From: Clostridiaceae bacterium
GTDB lineage: Bacteria > Bacillota > Clostridia > Oscillospirales > Acutalibacteraceae
Assembly (NCBI GenBank): GCA_016297645.1
Contig: JAEDGF010000003.1
Span: forward strand, 1 to 60,703
Direction: 5' to 3'
DNA length: 60,703 bases
Shown: in pieces, positions 7,618 through 16,693 of the stretch
How the letters are laid out: each line of letters starts with the position of its first letter
Position numbering within the stretch: position 1 is the stretch's first letter
Position numbers and translations under genes: made by a program
The notes under the pieces: model-generated
Database searches by the model: none
What the model saw: the letters and a program-made list of their open reading frames with translations, nothing else
Told to the model about the DNA's origin: nothing

Positions 7618-9051
7618 ATGGATTTTAATGATATCGCAGCAAAGGGCGCACGGGCAATAGCCAACAACTACGGCAAAAAGGTTCTGAAAAAAGGTCCTGC
7701 ACCCGTTATCCCCAAGTCCGAAACGGTCAGTGTTTCGGGGGAAGGTTATCGGCTCGGTTTTGCGCGCGCCGACATAAATCCCGAGGAATTCGGCAAAAAA
7801 ACATACTGGATCGCCGGTCACGGCTCGGGGCATCAGATGGAGGGTGTCCTCACCGATGTTTTCGTTTCCGCTGTATGGATAGATGTGGGGACGGACGAAG
7901 GACTTGTATGGCTCAGCGGTGATATAGTAGGACTTACAAATATCGAAGTCAATGAAATACGCCGCCGTATAATGGCTGAACCGGAATTTTCAAAATGTAT
8001 CGGAATAAATTTCAGCTGCACGCATTCACACTCCGGAATCGACACCGTCGGATATTGGGGCAAGGCAAACGCGCTTCATATCCCCTCAAACGGAAAAGAC
8101 CCGGAGTACATGGAAAAGCTCTTTTCGCAGTCCGTAAAAGCCGCAAAAGAGGCGTTTGTGAACCGTACTCCCGGTAAGCTCTATACCGGCAGACACTCCA
8201 TTGAGGGCGGCCTTTACACGGCTCGCCGTCTGCCTGAAAAGCACGAGATATTAACGCGCCTTCGCTTTGTTCCCGATAACGGAAGCAGCGAAACATGGCT
8301 TGTAAATGTCGGTGCGCATCCCAATTCACTCGGCGGAAAGAACAGAATGCTCTCGGCTGAGTATCCGCACTTTTTAAGGGAGCGCGTCGCCGAAAAAACC
8401 GGTGCGAATGTCCTCTTCGGTATAGGCGCAATAGGCGGAATGGACGCTGCCGAGTTCGACAAGGACGACAGAGTCAACAATATCAAAAAACAGGGTGAGT
8501 TCTTTGCCGACGCCGCTATTGCCGTTGACAACGACAAGCTCCTTGAACCCGTAATTAAGTACAACAGACGCCGTTTCTATCTGCCGGTGGATAACTATGT
8601 ACTGCTTCTTCTTGCCATGCGCGGCACGATGAGCTTTGCTCCGTTTGCCTGCAAAGAGAGCGGCACGGGCGTTGCAATGCGAACGGAAATGACATACATG
8701 ACCTTCGGCTCGCAGAAAATTCTGCTTCTGCCCGGCGAGAATTTCGTGTGCACCGTCTACGGCGGATACGAGCCTGCCGAACGCTCCTCGACCGGCAAGG
8801 GTCCCGAGATAAATCCCGCACCTCTCGCAGAGATATGCGGCGATCCCGAAATGATCGTATACGGCGTTTCAAACGATATGACAGGCTATGTTGTTGCACC
8901 CAACGATTTCTGCCTTCACCCCACACAGGCGTTTTTGAACCCGACAAACGATATTCTCGGCGGCAGACACTACCACGAAACGAACTCGATGGGCATAAAG
9001 ACGCAAGGTGTCATTGCCGATACCTTCGCACGGCTCGTAAAAGATTTTTAA
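7618..9051 (+). CDS. Neutral/alkaline ceramidase-like hydrolase, cytoplasmic form
   Basis: A 477-residue protein with the N-terminal domain of neutral/alkaline non-lysosomal ceramidases: LGFARADINPEEF opens the domain, GHGSGHQMEGVLTDVFVSAVW follows, and the zinc-ligand motif NFSCTHSHSG (about 137-146) is clear. Later GAHPNSLG and FLNPTNDILGG also fit. Bacterial members hydrolyse amide bonds of ceramides or related lipids, but many short relatives in gut Firmicutes have no known substrate. There is no signal peptide, so it is probably cytoplasmic. RBS GGAGG lies at 7600-7604; a possible promoter is TGGAAA (7513-7518) with TGATAAAAT (-10 at 7536-7541). It is a single gene ending in a hairpin terminator. 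Confidence 0.75.
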   Translation: MDFNDIAAKGARAIANNYGKKVLKKGPAPVIPKSETVSVSGEGYRLGFARADINPEEFGKKTYWIAGHGSGHQMEGVLTDVFVSAVWIDVGTDEGLVWLSGDIVGLTNIEVNEIRRRIMAEPEFSKCIGINFSCTHSHSGIDTVGYWGKANALHIPSNGKDPEYMEKLFSQSVKAAKEAFVNRTPGKLYTGRHSIEGGLYTARRLPEKHEILTRLRFVPDNGSSETWLVNVGAHPNSLGGKNRMLSAEYPHFLRERVAEKTGANVLFGIGAIGGMDAAEFDKDDRVNNIKKQGEFFADAAIAVDNDKLLEPVIKYNRRRFYLPVDNYVLLLLAMRGTMSFAPFACKESGTGVAMRTEMTYMTFGSQKILLLPGENFVCTVYGGYEPAERSSTGKGPEINPAPLAEICGDPEMIVYGVSNDMTGYVVAPNDFCLHPTQAFLNPTNDILGGRHYHETNSMGIKTQGVIADTFARLVKDF

Positions 9052-9079
9052 CGCAAAGAAAGGCTTTCATTCGCATAAA

Positions 9080-9112
9080 AAAGGCGCTCGGATATCGTTC
9101 CGGGCGCTTTAA
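9080..9112 (+). terminator. Terminator of the ceramidase-like gene
   Basis: GCGCTCGGA (9084-9092)/TCCGGGCGC (9099-9107), loop TATCGT, preceded by six A and followed by TTTAATCT. Confidence 0.65.
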
Positions 9113-9124
9113 TCTATCTAATTA

Positions 9125-9165
9125 CAAAAAAACAGGGCATACGGAAATTTCTCCGCTTGCCCTGT
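9125..9165 (-). terminator. Terminator of the GPH transporter gene
   Basis: Read on the minus strand, ACAGGGCAAGCGGA pairs with TCCGTATGCCCTGT (12 of 14 positions), followed by seven T. Confidence 0.85.
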
Positions 9166-9177
9166 CATTTTTGTGCT

Positions 9178-10605
9178 TTATTTTGCGTCGACTTTGCTGT
9201 CGCGCTTTGCGATGAACTCGTTCATTTTCGCGCGGACATCTTTTCTGTCGAGCTTGTAGAACAGCATGGGAATCATACTCAGTCCCGTACAAAGTCCGGG
9301 AACGAACCAGTATGCAGCCATAACTACATTCTGCATATGCGGGGTAACCTCTGCGAACGACATTGTTCCGACATATCCGGAAATACCGACAAGGAAGATA
9401 CCGACGGCAACGGAAAATGCGTTTGCAAGCTTAATGGACAGGCTCAAAACGGAATACTGAATACCCTCGGTGCGTTTTCCGGTAGTCATTTCGCGGTAGT
9501 CGACGGCGTCCGAAAGCATGATGAGCGGTGCAAAACCGTGAGGGCCGAACATGAAGTTGATAACGAACTGACCGATAATAATACCGAGAAGCGAATGGAA
9601 CCAAACCGGACCGAATGCGAACAGCAGATAGTAGCCCATTGCAACTATCGTACCGTAAACGCCGAATATCATAAATGTTCTTTTTACGCCGAGCTTTTTC
9701 GAAATGAGGGGAGTGAGCACTACCGAAAGAGTGGACGGTATCGCAGCTCCTACGCCGAGGATAATCGGAAGATTTTCGCCGGCAAGCGTTATTCCCAGTC
9801 CGGGAATGGTGACTTCGTCAAGAAGAACAGCCGCCGCCTGAACGCCGATTGAAATGGACATATTTCTGCCGAAACCGAGCATATTTATAAGGAAGATTAT
9901 CATGAGCGGCTTATTTGAAAACAGCTCCTTTGCCATCACTTTCAGGCTCATTCTGTTCGGCTCGCTCTTGACGACTTCTGTCGAGCCTTTAATCATTATT
10001 CCCGTGAACACTATGGCGATAGCACCCATTACAAGTGCGGAAATAAGATACTCCTTCTTTGTAATGACAGCCGAACCGGTGAGTGTGCATATTACGGGGA
10101 CAAACATATTGGGAGCGACAAGTGCAAGCGATTTCAGCATATTTGCGATACCCGCGCAGCTGTTCTTTTCTTCGCTCGAAGAGCTTAAAACCGCAAGCAT
10201 TCCCTGACTCGGGATGTCCGCAAAGCTCATGGCGATATTCCAAAGAACGGTCGTCACGGTTATATACGCATATTTTGCCGCGTCGGATTTAAAATCGAAG
10301 GCGACAAACATAAGTGTCGTGATTATTGCGAACGGCAGAATGCTCATTGCAATAAACGGTTTCATCTTGCCTGATTTGAAATGTGCCGAGTCTATGATAT
10401 TGCCTATGATAGGGTCGGCGAACGAGCTGATTATCTTTGCGGCAAGAATAATTACAGCGCACTTTGTGAGGTCGGCGGCAAGCACGCTTGTATAAAACTG
10501 CGACTGGTAGGTGTTAATATAACCGACCAGCAGCTGAATACCGAAAATACCCACCGAGTATATAAGTATTTTGCCGAAGGTGAGCGTTTTTTTCTGCTTT
10601 TCCAT
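9178..10605 (-). CDS. GPH family (glycoside-pentoside-hexuronide) cation symporter
   Basis: Major-facilitator-type carrier of 475 residues with about 12 hydrophobic spans, of the GPH/MelB group that imports sugars or glycosides with a cation. Typical features are the first-span region FGKILIYSVGIFGIQLL, the cytoplasmic DPIIGNIIDSAHFKSGKMKPFI between spans 2 and 3 (MelB-type D-P-x-x-G-x-x-x-D), and DAVDYREMTTGKRTEGIQYS before span 11. The start chosen is MEKQKKTL at 10605, preceded by GAGGAG; the longer frame to 10647 lacks a ribosome site. It is monocistronic, with its own promoter and terminator, and diverges from uvrB. The substrate cannot be told from sequence; hexuronides or beta-glucosides would suit the enzymes elsewhere in the window. 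Confidence 0.88.
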   Translation of the reverse strand: MEKQKKTLTFGKILIYSVGIFGIQLLVGYINTYQSQFYTSVLAADLTKCAVIILAAKIISSFADPIIGNIIDSAHFKSGKMKPFIAMSILPFAIITTLMFVAFDFKSDAAKYAYITVTTVLWNIAMSFADIPSQGMLAVLSSSSEEKNSCAGIANMLKSLALVAPNMFVPVICTLTGSAVITKKEYLISALVMGAIAIVFTGIMIKGSTEVVKSEPNRMSLKVMAKELFSNKPLMIIFLINMLGFGRNMSISIGVQAAAVLLDEVTIPGLGITLAGENLPIILGVGAAIPSTLSVVLTPLISKKLGVKRTFMIFGVYGTIVAMGYYLLFAFGPVWFHSLLGIIIGQFVINFMFGPHGFAPLIMLSDAVDYREMTTGKRTEGIQYSVLSLSIKLANAFSVAVGIFLVGISGYVGTMSFAEVTPHMQNVVMAAYWFVPGLCTGLSMIPMLFYKLDRKDVRAKMNEFIAKRDSKVDAK

Positions 10606-10637
10606 TTTATCCTCTCCTCGAAACTGATACAAAAAAC

Positions 10638-10666
10638 ATATTACCATAAAAAAAGATGTTTTTCAA
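10638..10666 (-). promoter_or_regulatory. Promoter of the GPH transporter gene
   Basis: On the minus strand TTGAAA (10666-10661), 17-base spacer, TAATAT (10643-10638), about 33 bases before the start codon. Confidence 0.7.
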
Positions 10667-10703
10667 TAAAAATTCGTTCAAAACATGAAAAAGCAAATAA
10701 TAT

Positions 10704-10715
10704 GAACATTTGTTC
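10704..10715. promoter_or_regulatory. LexA (DinR) SOS box of uvrB
   Basis: GAACATTTGTTC is an exact match to the Gram-positive SOS operator core GAAC-N4-GTTC and sits 11 bases upstream of the uvrB -35. LexA bound here should block the uvrB-uvrA-rluA promoter until DNA damage. It is also 38 bases upstream of the divergent transporter -35. Confidence 0.85.
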
Positions 10716-10726
10716 GTTTTTTTCTG

Positions 10727-10755
10727 TTTACAAAACCGGCTCCGTGTGCTACAAT
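10727..10755 (+). promoter_or_regulatory. Promoter of the uvrB-uvrA-rluA operon
   Basis: TTTACA (10727-10732), 17 bases, TACAAT (10750-10755), immediately downstream of the SOS box. It gives a leader of roughly 150 nt before uvrB, in which I saw no strong structure. Confidence 0.8.
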
Positions 10756-10911
10756 ATCTACATTGCCGTTATGCGTTTTACGGTCTGTATTATGGGCTGA
10801 CGGCGGAAAAAAAGACTTATTGTTTCAAAAATGCAATTTTTGCTTATATAATTTTCGATAATTCGCTTTCACGGAAAGAAACATATATATGAATGAAAAG
10901 GGGTGCTTTTA

Positions 10912-12876
10912 TTGAGCGACAAATTTGAGCTTGTTTCTCCCTATAAGCCTACGGGCGACCAGCCGCAGGCGATAGCTAAGCTGTCGGACGGACTTCGCAA
11001 GGGCTACAAGGAACAGACGCTTCTCGGCGTCACCGGTTCGGGAAAGACCTTTACAATGGCGAATATCATTGCCGAGGTCAATCGCCCCACACTCGTTCTT
11101 GCGCACAATAAAACGCTCGCCGCTCAGCTTTGCAGCGAGTTCAGGGAATTCTTTCCTCACAATGCGGTGGAATATTTTGTTTCGTATTACGATTATTATC
11201 AGCCCGAGGCGTATATCGCTTCAACGGACACCTATATAGAGAAAGACTCCGCGATAAATGACGAGATCGACCGGCTTCGTCACTCGGCAACCTCCGCACT
11301 TACCGAAAGGCGCGATGTTATAATAGTTGCGAGTGTTTCGTGTATCTATTCGCTCGGAAGCCCCATCGACTACAAGAGCATGGTGATTTCTCTCCGTCAG
11401 GGGATGAAACTCGAACGGGACGAGCTTATAAAGCGCCTTGTTGAAATTCAGTACGAGCGTAACGACCTTGATTTTTCGCGAAATCATTTCAGGGTCAAGG
11501 GTGATGTTGTAGATATTTTTCCGGTCTACACAAACGATATGGCTGTAAAGATAGAGTTTTTCGGCGACGAGATCGACAGGATAAGCGAGTTCAATCCCGT
11601 TACCGGCGACATAAAAAATACCGTGTCGCATACCGCTATATTTCCGGCTTCACACTATGTCGTATCAAAAGACAAGCTCGAAGCAGCGTCAAAAGACATC
11701 CTCGCCGAAATGGAGCAGCGCGAAAAAGAATTTATTGCCGAAGGAAAGCTCATCGAAGCGCAGCGTATACGCCAGCGCACCGAGTATGATATGGAGATGA
11801 TACTCGAAACGGGCTTTTGCAAGGGAATTGAAAACTATTCGCGCACCATGTCCGGCAGAGCGCCCGGCAGCGCTCCCTTCACACTGCTCGACTTCTTCCC
11901 CGAGGACTTCGTTCTGTTTGTGGACGAGTCCCATGTCACTTTGCCGCAGGTCAGGGGAATGTACGGCGGCGACAGAAGCAGAAAGGACAGCCTTGTAAAT
12001 TTCGGCTTCCGGCTGCCGTCCGCATACGATAACCGTCCGCTTACATTTGATGAATTCTATGCAAAAACGGGTCAGAAGATATTCGTGAGCGCCACTCCCG
12101 GTGAGTTCGAACGCAGTCTGAGCGTTCAGATTGTAGAACAGGTGATTCGACCGACGGGACTTCTCGACCCCGAAATAGAGGTTCGCCCGGTGGATGGACA
12201 GATAGACGACATTATCTCGGAAATAAATATGAGGACGGCGAAAAACGAAAGGGTCCTCGTTACCACGCTTACTAAACGAATGGCGGAGGATCTCACCGAT
12301 TATCTTGCCGATTACGGCATAAAAGTACGGTATATGCACCACGATGTGGATACCATGGAGCGAATGGAGATAATACGCGATCTCCGGCTCGGTGAATTCC
12401 AGGTGCTTGTGGGGATAAACCTCCTGCGCGAGGGACTCGATATACCCGAAGTTTCGCTCGTTGTCATCCTCGACGCGGACAAAGAGGGCTTTTTGCGCAG
12501 TGAAACCTCGCTTATTCAGACGGTCGGGCGTGCCGCCCGTAATGCCGACGGCAAGGTCATAATGTATGCCGACGAAGTAACTCCGTCCATGGAAAGGGCT
12601 ATAAGCGAAACTTTTAGGCGGCGTGAGATACAGCAGAGGTATAACGAGGAACACGGCATTGTTCCCAAGACGATTGTCAAGGATGTCCGCGAGATAATAG
12701 AGATATCCAATACGCATAAGGCGGCGCGGCTTGACGGCAAAAAACTCACGAAGAAAGAGCGCGAGGACCTTATTATGCAGCTTACGAAAGAAATGCGTGC
12801 GGCGGCAAAAATACTTGATTTCGAGTCCGCCGCGTTTATAAGAGATAAAATTGCAAAACTTAAAGACGGTGAATAA
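10912..12876 (+). CDS. uvrB: UvrABC excision nuclease subunit B
   Basis: Damage-verification helicase of nucleotide excision repair, loaded onto DNA by UvrA and then recruiting UvrC. The 654-residue protein has the Walker A loop GVTGSGKT (39-46), the beta-hairpin sequence YYDYYQPEAYI (about 90-100) that is threaded into DNA, the DEAD-type box FVDESHVTLPQ, helicase motif VI REGLDIPEVSLV...QTVGRAARN, and a C-terminal UVR domain (LTKEMRAAAKILDFESAAFIRDKIAKL) that binds UvrC. I start at TTG 10912, because AAAAGGGG at 10897-10904 is well spaced for it and abuts the alternative GTG at 10903. It is first in the SOS-controlled operon; uvrA follows with 1 base between. Confidence 0.97.
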   Translation: MSDKFELVSPYKPTGDQPQAIAKLSDGLRKGYKEQTLLGVTGSGKTFTMANIIAEVNRPTLVLAHNKTLAAQLCSEFREFFPHNAVEYFVSYYDYYQPEAYIASTDTYIEKDSAINDEIDRLRHSATSALTERRDVIIVASVSCIYSLGSPIDYKSMVISLRQGMKLERDELIKRLVEIQYERNDLDFSRNHFRVKGDVVDIFPVYTNDMAVKIEFFGDEIDRISEFNPVTGDIKNTVSHTAIFPASHYVVSKDKLEAASKDILAEMEQREKEFIAEGKLIEAQRIRQRTEYDMEMILETGFCKGIENYSRTMSGRAPGSAPFTLLDFFPEDFVLFVDESHVTLPQVRGMYGGDRSRKDSLVNFGFRLPSAYDNRPLTFDEFYAKTGQKIFVSATPGEFERSLSVQIVEQVIRPTGLLDPEIEVRPVDGQIDDIISEINMRTAKNERVLVTTLTKRMAEDLTDYLADYGIKVRYMHHDVDTMERMEIIRDLRLGEFQVLVGINLLREGLDIPEVSLVVILDADKEGFLRSETSLIQTVGRAARNADGKVIMYADEVTPSMERAISETFRRREIQQRYNEEHGIVPKTIVKDVREIIEISNTHKAARLDGKKLTKKEREDLIMQLTKEMRAAAKILDFESAAFIRDKIAKLKDGE

Positions 12877-12877
12877 T

Positions 12878-15712
12878 TTGGCAGAAAGAAAAATCAGGAT
12901 AGTCGGCGCAAAGGAACACAATCTGAAAAATGTCAGCTTGGAGCTTCCGCGCGACAAACTCATTGTTTTTACCGGGCTTTCCGGCTCGGGCAAATCGACT
13001 CTTGCATTCGATACAATATATGCGGAGGGGCAGCGGAGGTATGTCGAGAGCCTGTCGTCATATGCGCGGCAGTTCCTCGGACAGATGGAAAAGCCCGATG
13101 TGGAGCTTATCGAGGGGCTTTCTCCCGCGATTTCGATAGATCAGAAAACGACCTCAAAAAACCCGCGTTCGACAGTCGGAACCGTTACCGAGATATACGA
13201 TTATCTCAGGCTTTTATACGCCCGTATAGGTATTCCGCACTGCCCGGTGTGCGGCAAAGAGATAAAAGGGCAGAGTGTCGATCAGATGACGGACAGAGTC
13301 ATGGCACTGCCCGAGGGAACAAAGCTGATGATGATGGCTCCCGTTATAAGAAACCGCAAGGGCGAACACGCCAAAGTCCTCGAAAGTGCGCGCAAGAGCG
13401 GCTTTGTCCGCGCGCGTATAGACGGAGAAATGCGTGAACTGAGCGAGAAGATAAAGCTCGCAAAAACGAATAAGCATACAATTGAGATAGTTGTCGACCG
13501 CCTTGTTGTAAAAGAATCCGTTCGTTCGCGTGTTGCAGATTCGCTTGAAAGCGCGATGAGCCTTGCCGACGGACTTGTTCTCGTGTCTGTTGTCGGCGGG
13601 GAAGAAATGCTTTTCTCGCAGAACTACGCCTGCCCCGACCACAATGTCAGCTTCGGGGAACTCAGTCCGCGTATGTTTTCCTTTAATAATCCGTTCGGTG
13701 CCTGCCCCCAGTGCACCGGACTCGGTGTGTATAAAAAGGTCGCTCCCGAGCTTATTCTCCCCGATAAACGCCTTTCGATAAATAAGGGCGCGGTCAAGGG
13801 CTGTGGCTGGTCAAACGAAAAATACGGCACGATAGCGAGGATGTACATGGAGGGCATTGCCGACAGATACGGCTTCACTCTCGATACCCCGATAAAAGAC
13901 ATTTCTCCCGAGGGAATTAACGCCATTTTGTACGGCACGGACGGTGAACCGCTTAAACTCCGCAGAAAGCTCCCCACGGGCGAAACCGCATACGAAGCGC
14001 CCTTTGAGGGAATTGTAAACAATCTCGAACGGCGCTACCGTGAGTCGTCAAGCGAATGGGCGCGGTGGGAGATAGAGATGTTCATGCACGACCATGAGTG
14101 TCCCTCGTGCGGCGGTGCGAGGCTCAAAAAAGAGATACTTGCAGTGACCGTAGGAGGAAAGAATATCTACGAGTTTACAAAGCTCTCGATAAGTGAAGAG
14201 CTTGAATTTCTCGATTCGCTTGTTCTCTCCGACCGCGACGAGTTTATTGCCCACGGAATAATTAAAGAGATCCGTTCGCGTCTTGACTTTTTGCGCAAGG
14301 TAGGTCTTGATTATCTTACTCTTTCCCGTTCGTCGGGAACGCTTTCCGGCGGTGAGAGCCAGCGCATACGCCTTGCGACGCAGATAGGCTCCGCGCTTAC
14401 GGGAGTACTGTATGTTCTCGATGAACCGAGCATAGGACTTCATCAGAGAGATAACGACAAGCTGATAGGGACACTGAAACACCTGCGCGACCTCGGAAAC
14501 ACTCTTATCGTGGTCGAGCATGACGAGGACACGATGCGCGCAGCCGATTACATTGTAGATATCGGCCCTGGTGCAGGTATTCACGGCGGCGAGATAGTGG
14601 CAGCCGGTACGCTTGATGAGATTGAAAAATGCCCGAATTCGATAACGGGACAGTATCTTACGGGAGCGAAAAAAATCGCGGTTCCCGAGGAAAGACGCCC
14701 CGGAAACGGAAAAATACTTAAAGTTTTCGGCGCTGCTCAGAACAACCTGAAAAATATAGATGTTGAATTCCCGCTCGGGAAATTTATCTGCGTGACGGGT
14801 GTTTCCGGCTCCGGGAAGTCGTCGCTTATCAACGAAATACTGTATAAGTATCTCGTGAATGAATTGAACGGCGCAAAAAAGATGCCCGGAAAATTTGACA
14901 GAATAGAGGGCGTTCAGTATCTCGATAAGGTCATTGACATCGATCAGTCGCCGATAGGGCGCACGCCGCGTTCAAACCCGGCAACATATACCGGTGTCTT
15001 TACCGATATCAGAAATCTGTTTGCCGAAACGGCGGACGCCAAAAAACGCGGATATCAACCCGGCAGATTCTCCTTTAATGTAGCCGGCGGCAGATGTGCC
15101 GCCTGTAACGGCGACGGTATCGTGAAAATCGAAATGCATTTCCTTGCCGATGTGTATGTTCCGTGCGAGGTCTGTAAGGGTGCAAGATACAACCGCGAAA
15201 CGCTCGAAGTGAAATACAAGGGCAAAAATATAAGCGAAGTCCTCAATATGACCGTTGAGGAAGGACTGGCATTTTTTGAAAATCAGCCTGCCATAAGACG
15301 CAAGCTGCAAACTCTGTTTGATGTCGGACTCGGTTATGTTCAGATAGGACAGCCTTCAACGCAGCTCTCGGGCGGTGAAGCACAGCGCGTAAAGCTTGCA
15401 ACGGAGCTTTCAAAACGCGCCGGCGGCAACACGGTCTATATTCTTGACGAGCCGACGACCGGTCTGCATACCGCCGATGTTCATAAACTCATTGATGTTT
15501 TGCAGCTTCTTGTGGACGGCGGCAACACCGTTATCGTCATTGAACACAATCTTGATGTTATAAAGTGCGCGGATCATATAATCGACCTCGGTCCGGAGGG
15601 CGGTTTCAGGGGCGGCACGCTCGTATGCGAGGGTACTCCCGAAGAGGTTGCCGCCTGTCCCGAAAGCTATACGGGGCAGTATCTCAAAAAAATGCTGGAC
15701 AAAGACCGGTAA
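12878..15712 (+). CDS. uvrA: UvrABC excision nuclease subunit A
   Basis: Damage-sensing ABC-type ATPase of nucleotide excision repair; the dimer scans DNA and delivers UvrB. In 944 residues it has two ABC modules: Walker A GLSGSGKST (33-41) and GVSGSGKSS, signatures LSGGESQRIRLA and LSGGEAQRVKLA, and zinc-binding cysteine sets CPVC...CPSC and CAAC...CEVC. The UvrA-specific SSYARQFLGQMEKPDV insert is intact. The start is TTG at 12878 (read as MAERKIRIVGAKEHNL), one base after the uvrB stop, with GGTGA at 12868-12872 as ribosome site; the in-frame GTG at 12869 is an alternative. UvrC is not in the window. Both excision genes thus share the LexA-controlled promoter. Confidence 0.97.
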   Translation: MAERKIRIVGAKEHNLKNVSLELPRDKLIVFTGLSGSGKSTLAFDTIYAEGQRRYVESLSSYARQFLGQMEKPDVELIEGLSPAISIDQKTTSKNPRSTVGTVTEIYDYLRLLYARIGIPHCPVCGKEIKGQSVDQMTDRVMALPEGTKLMMMAPVIRNRKGEHAKVLESARKSGFVRARIDGEMRELSEKIKLAKTNKHTIEIVVDRLVVKESVRSRVADSLESAMSLADGLVLVSVVGGEEMLFSQNYACPDHNVSFGELSPRMFSFNNPFGACPQCTGLGVYKKVAPELILPDKRLSINKGAVKGCGWSNEKYGTIARMYMEGIADRYGFTLDTPIKDISPEGINAILYGTDGEPLKLRRKLPTGETAYEAPFEGIVNNLERRYRESSSEWARWEIEMFMHDHECPSCGGARLKKEILAVTVGGKNIYEFTKLSISEELEFLDSLVLSDRDEFIAHGIIKEIRSRLDFLRKVGLDYLTLSRSSGTLSGGESQRIRLATQIGSALTGVLYVLDEPSIGLHQRDNDKLIGTLKHLRDLGNTLIVVEHDEDTMRAADYIVDIGPGAGIHGGEIVAAGTLDEIEKCPNSITGQYLTGAKKIAVPEERRPGNGKILKVFGAAQNNLKNIDVEFPLGKFICVTGVSGSGKSSLINEILYKYLVNELNGAKKMPGKFDRIEGVQYLDKVIDIDQSPIGRTPRSNPATYTGVFTDIRNLFAETADAKKRGYQPGRFSFNVAGGRCAACNGDGIVKIEMHFLADVYVPCEVCKGARYNRETLEVKYKGKNISEVLNMTVEEGLAFFENQPAIRRKLQTLFDVGLGYVQIGQPSTQLSGGEAQRVKLATELSKRAGGNTVYILDEPTTGLHTADVHKLIDVLQLLVDGGNTVIVIEHNLDVIKCADHIIDLGPEGGFRGGTLVCEGTPEEVAACPESYTGQYLKKMLDKDR

Positions 15713-15717
15713 TAACG

Positions 15718-16590
15718 ATGAGAGTTCTTGAATATACCGTCAGCGAGAGCTATGACGGGAAAAAACTGTATACCTTTCTCAAAGGCGAGCTTCACGCGTC
15801 CGCAAGAACGATAACAAAACTGCGCCACAGCAAAAACTCGATGTCGATAAACGGTGAATTTGCACGAACGATAGATATTCTGAAAACGGGTGACAGGGTG
15901 ACACTTCGTCTGCCCGAAATCGAGAGCGACATTCCGGCAACGCACTTCAACGACCTTAATATCGTCTATGAGGACGAGGATATAATGGTGGTGAACAAGC
16001 CGCCGTTTCTCGCCATGCACCCAACGCATAATCATCAGGGGGATACGCTTGCTAACGAGTTCGCCGCGTACTTTCGGTCAAAAGGGGAGAATATCCCTTT
16101 CAGGGCTGTCGGCAGACTCGATAAATGTACCTCCGGGCTTGTCATTCTGGCGCTGAACCGTCATGCAGCTTCCGTTATGAGTGCAAATTACGATAAGACA
16201 TATATAGCTGTCGCCGATGGCGAATTTCACGGCTTCGGTACGATAGACAGACCTATTTACCGACCCGATCCCGGCAAAACGCTTCGTGCCGTCGGTGAAA
16301 CGGGGGAGGGCGCCGTGACGCATTGGACAGCCTTGGAAACGAACGGCAAAATGTCCGTTTTGCGGATAACGCTCGAAACGGGGCGTACCCATCAGATTCG
16401 CGTTCATTTCTCCTCACTCGGCGCTCCGCTTGCCGGAGATGAGATGTACGGCTCGTCGAATACACTTATCGGCAGGGCGGCGCTCCACTGTGCGGAGGTG
16501 AGCTTTCTCCACCCGATAACAAAAGAAAAAATGCACTTCACCGCACCTTTACCGGATGATATGCAAAAAGTGATTGATTTGATAGATTAA
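15718..16590 (+). CDS. RluA-family pseudouridine synthase
   Basis: Isomerises uridine to pseudouridine in rRNA or tRNA. The 290-residue protein has an S4-like N-terminal region (about 1-65: LKGELHASARTITKLRHSKNSM), VVNKPPFLAMHPT (91-103) and the catalytic loop VGRLDKCTSGLVIL with Asp135 as nucleophile; most family members have HRLD where this has GRLD. RTHQIRVHFSSLGAPLAGDEMYG is the other family hallmark. The ATG at 15718 lies 5 bases after the uvrA stop with only a weak ribosome site (GGTAATAACG), suggesting translational coupling. Its place in a DNA-repair operon is unusual but probably incidental. The modified position cannot be assigned. Confidence 0.88.
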   Translation: MRVLEYTVSESYDGKKLYTFLKGELHASARTITKLRHSKNSMSINGEFARTIDILKTGDRVTLRLPEIESDIPATHFNDLNIVYEDEDIMVVNKPPFLAMHPTHNHQGDTLANEFAAYFRSKGENIPFRAVGRLDKCTSGLVILALNRHAASVMSANYDKTYIAVADGEFHGFGTIDRPIYRPDPGKTLRAVGETGEGAVTHWTALETNGKMSVLRITLETGRTHQIRVHFSSLGAPLAGDEMYGSSNTLIGRAALHCAEVSFLHPITKEKMHFTAPLPDDMQKVIDLID

Positions 16591-16622
16591 AAACAAAAAA
16601 ATTATGGTGATGTTTAAATGAC

Positions 16623-16667
16623 AAAGCGCCGTGAAAAACGATCCCTCGTTTTTCACGGCGCTTTTTT
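16623..16667. terminator. Bidirectional terminator between rluA and groEL
   Basis: A nearly perfect inverted repeat of 19 bp (AAAGCGCCGTGAAAAACGA and its complement) around TCCC, with A-rich and T-rich flanks on both sides. It serves both convergent operons. Confidence 0.92.
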
Positions 16668-16693
16668 CTATTCAGCAGTCATGATGATACTTT

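Noticed and set aside
11689..12993. 434-codon minus-strand open frame across uvrB
   Set aside because: Antisense to conserved helicase motifs of uvrB, with no start context.
15565..15717. Upstream extension of the rluA-family gene into uvrA
   Set aside because: It overlaps conserved uvrA sequence, and similarity to pseudouridine synthases begins only after ATG 15718.
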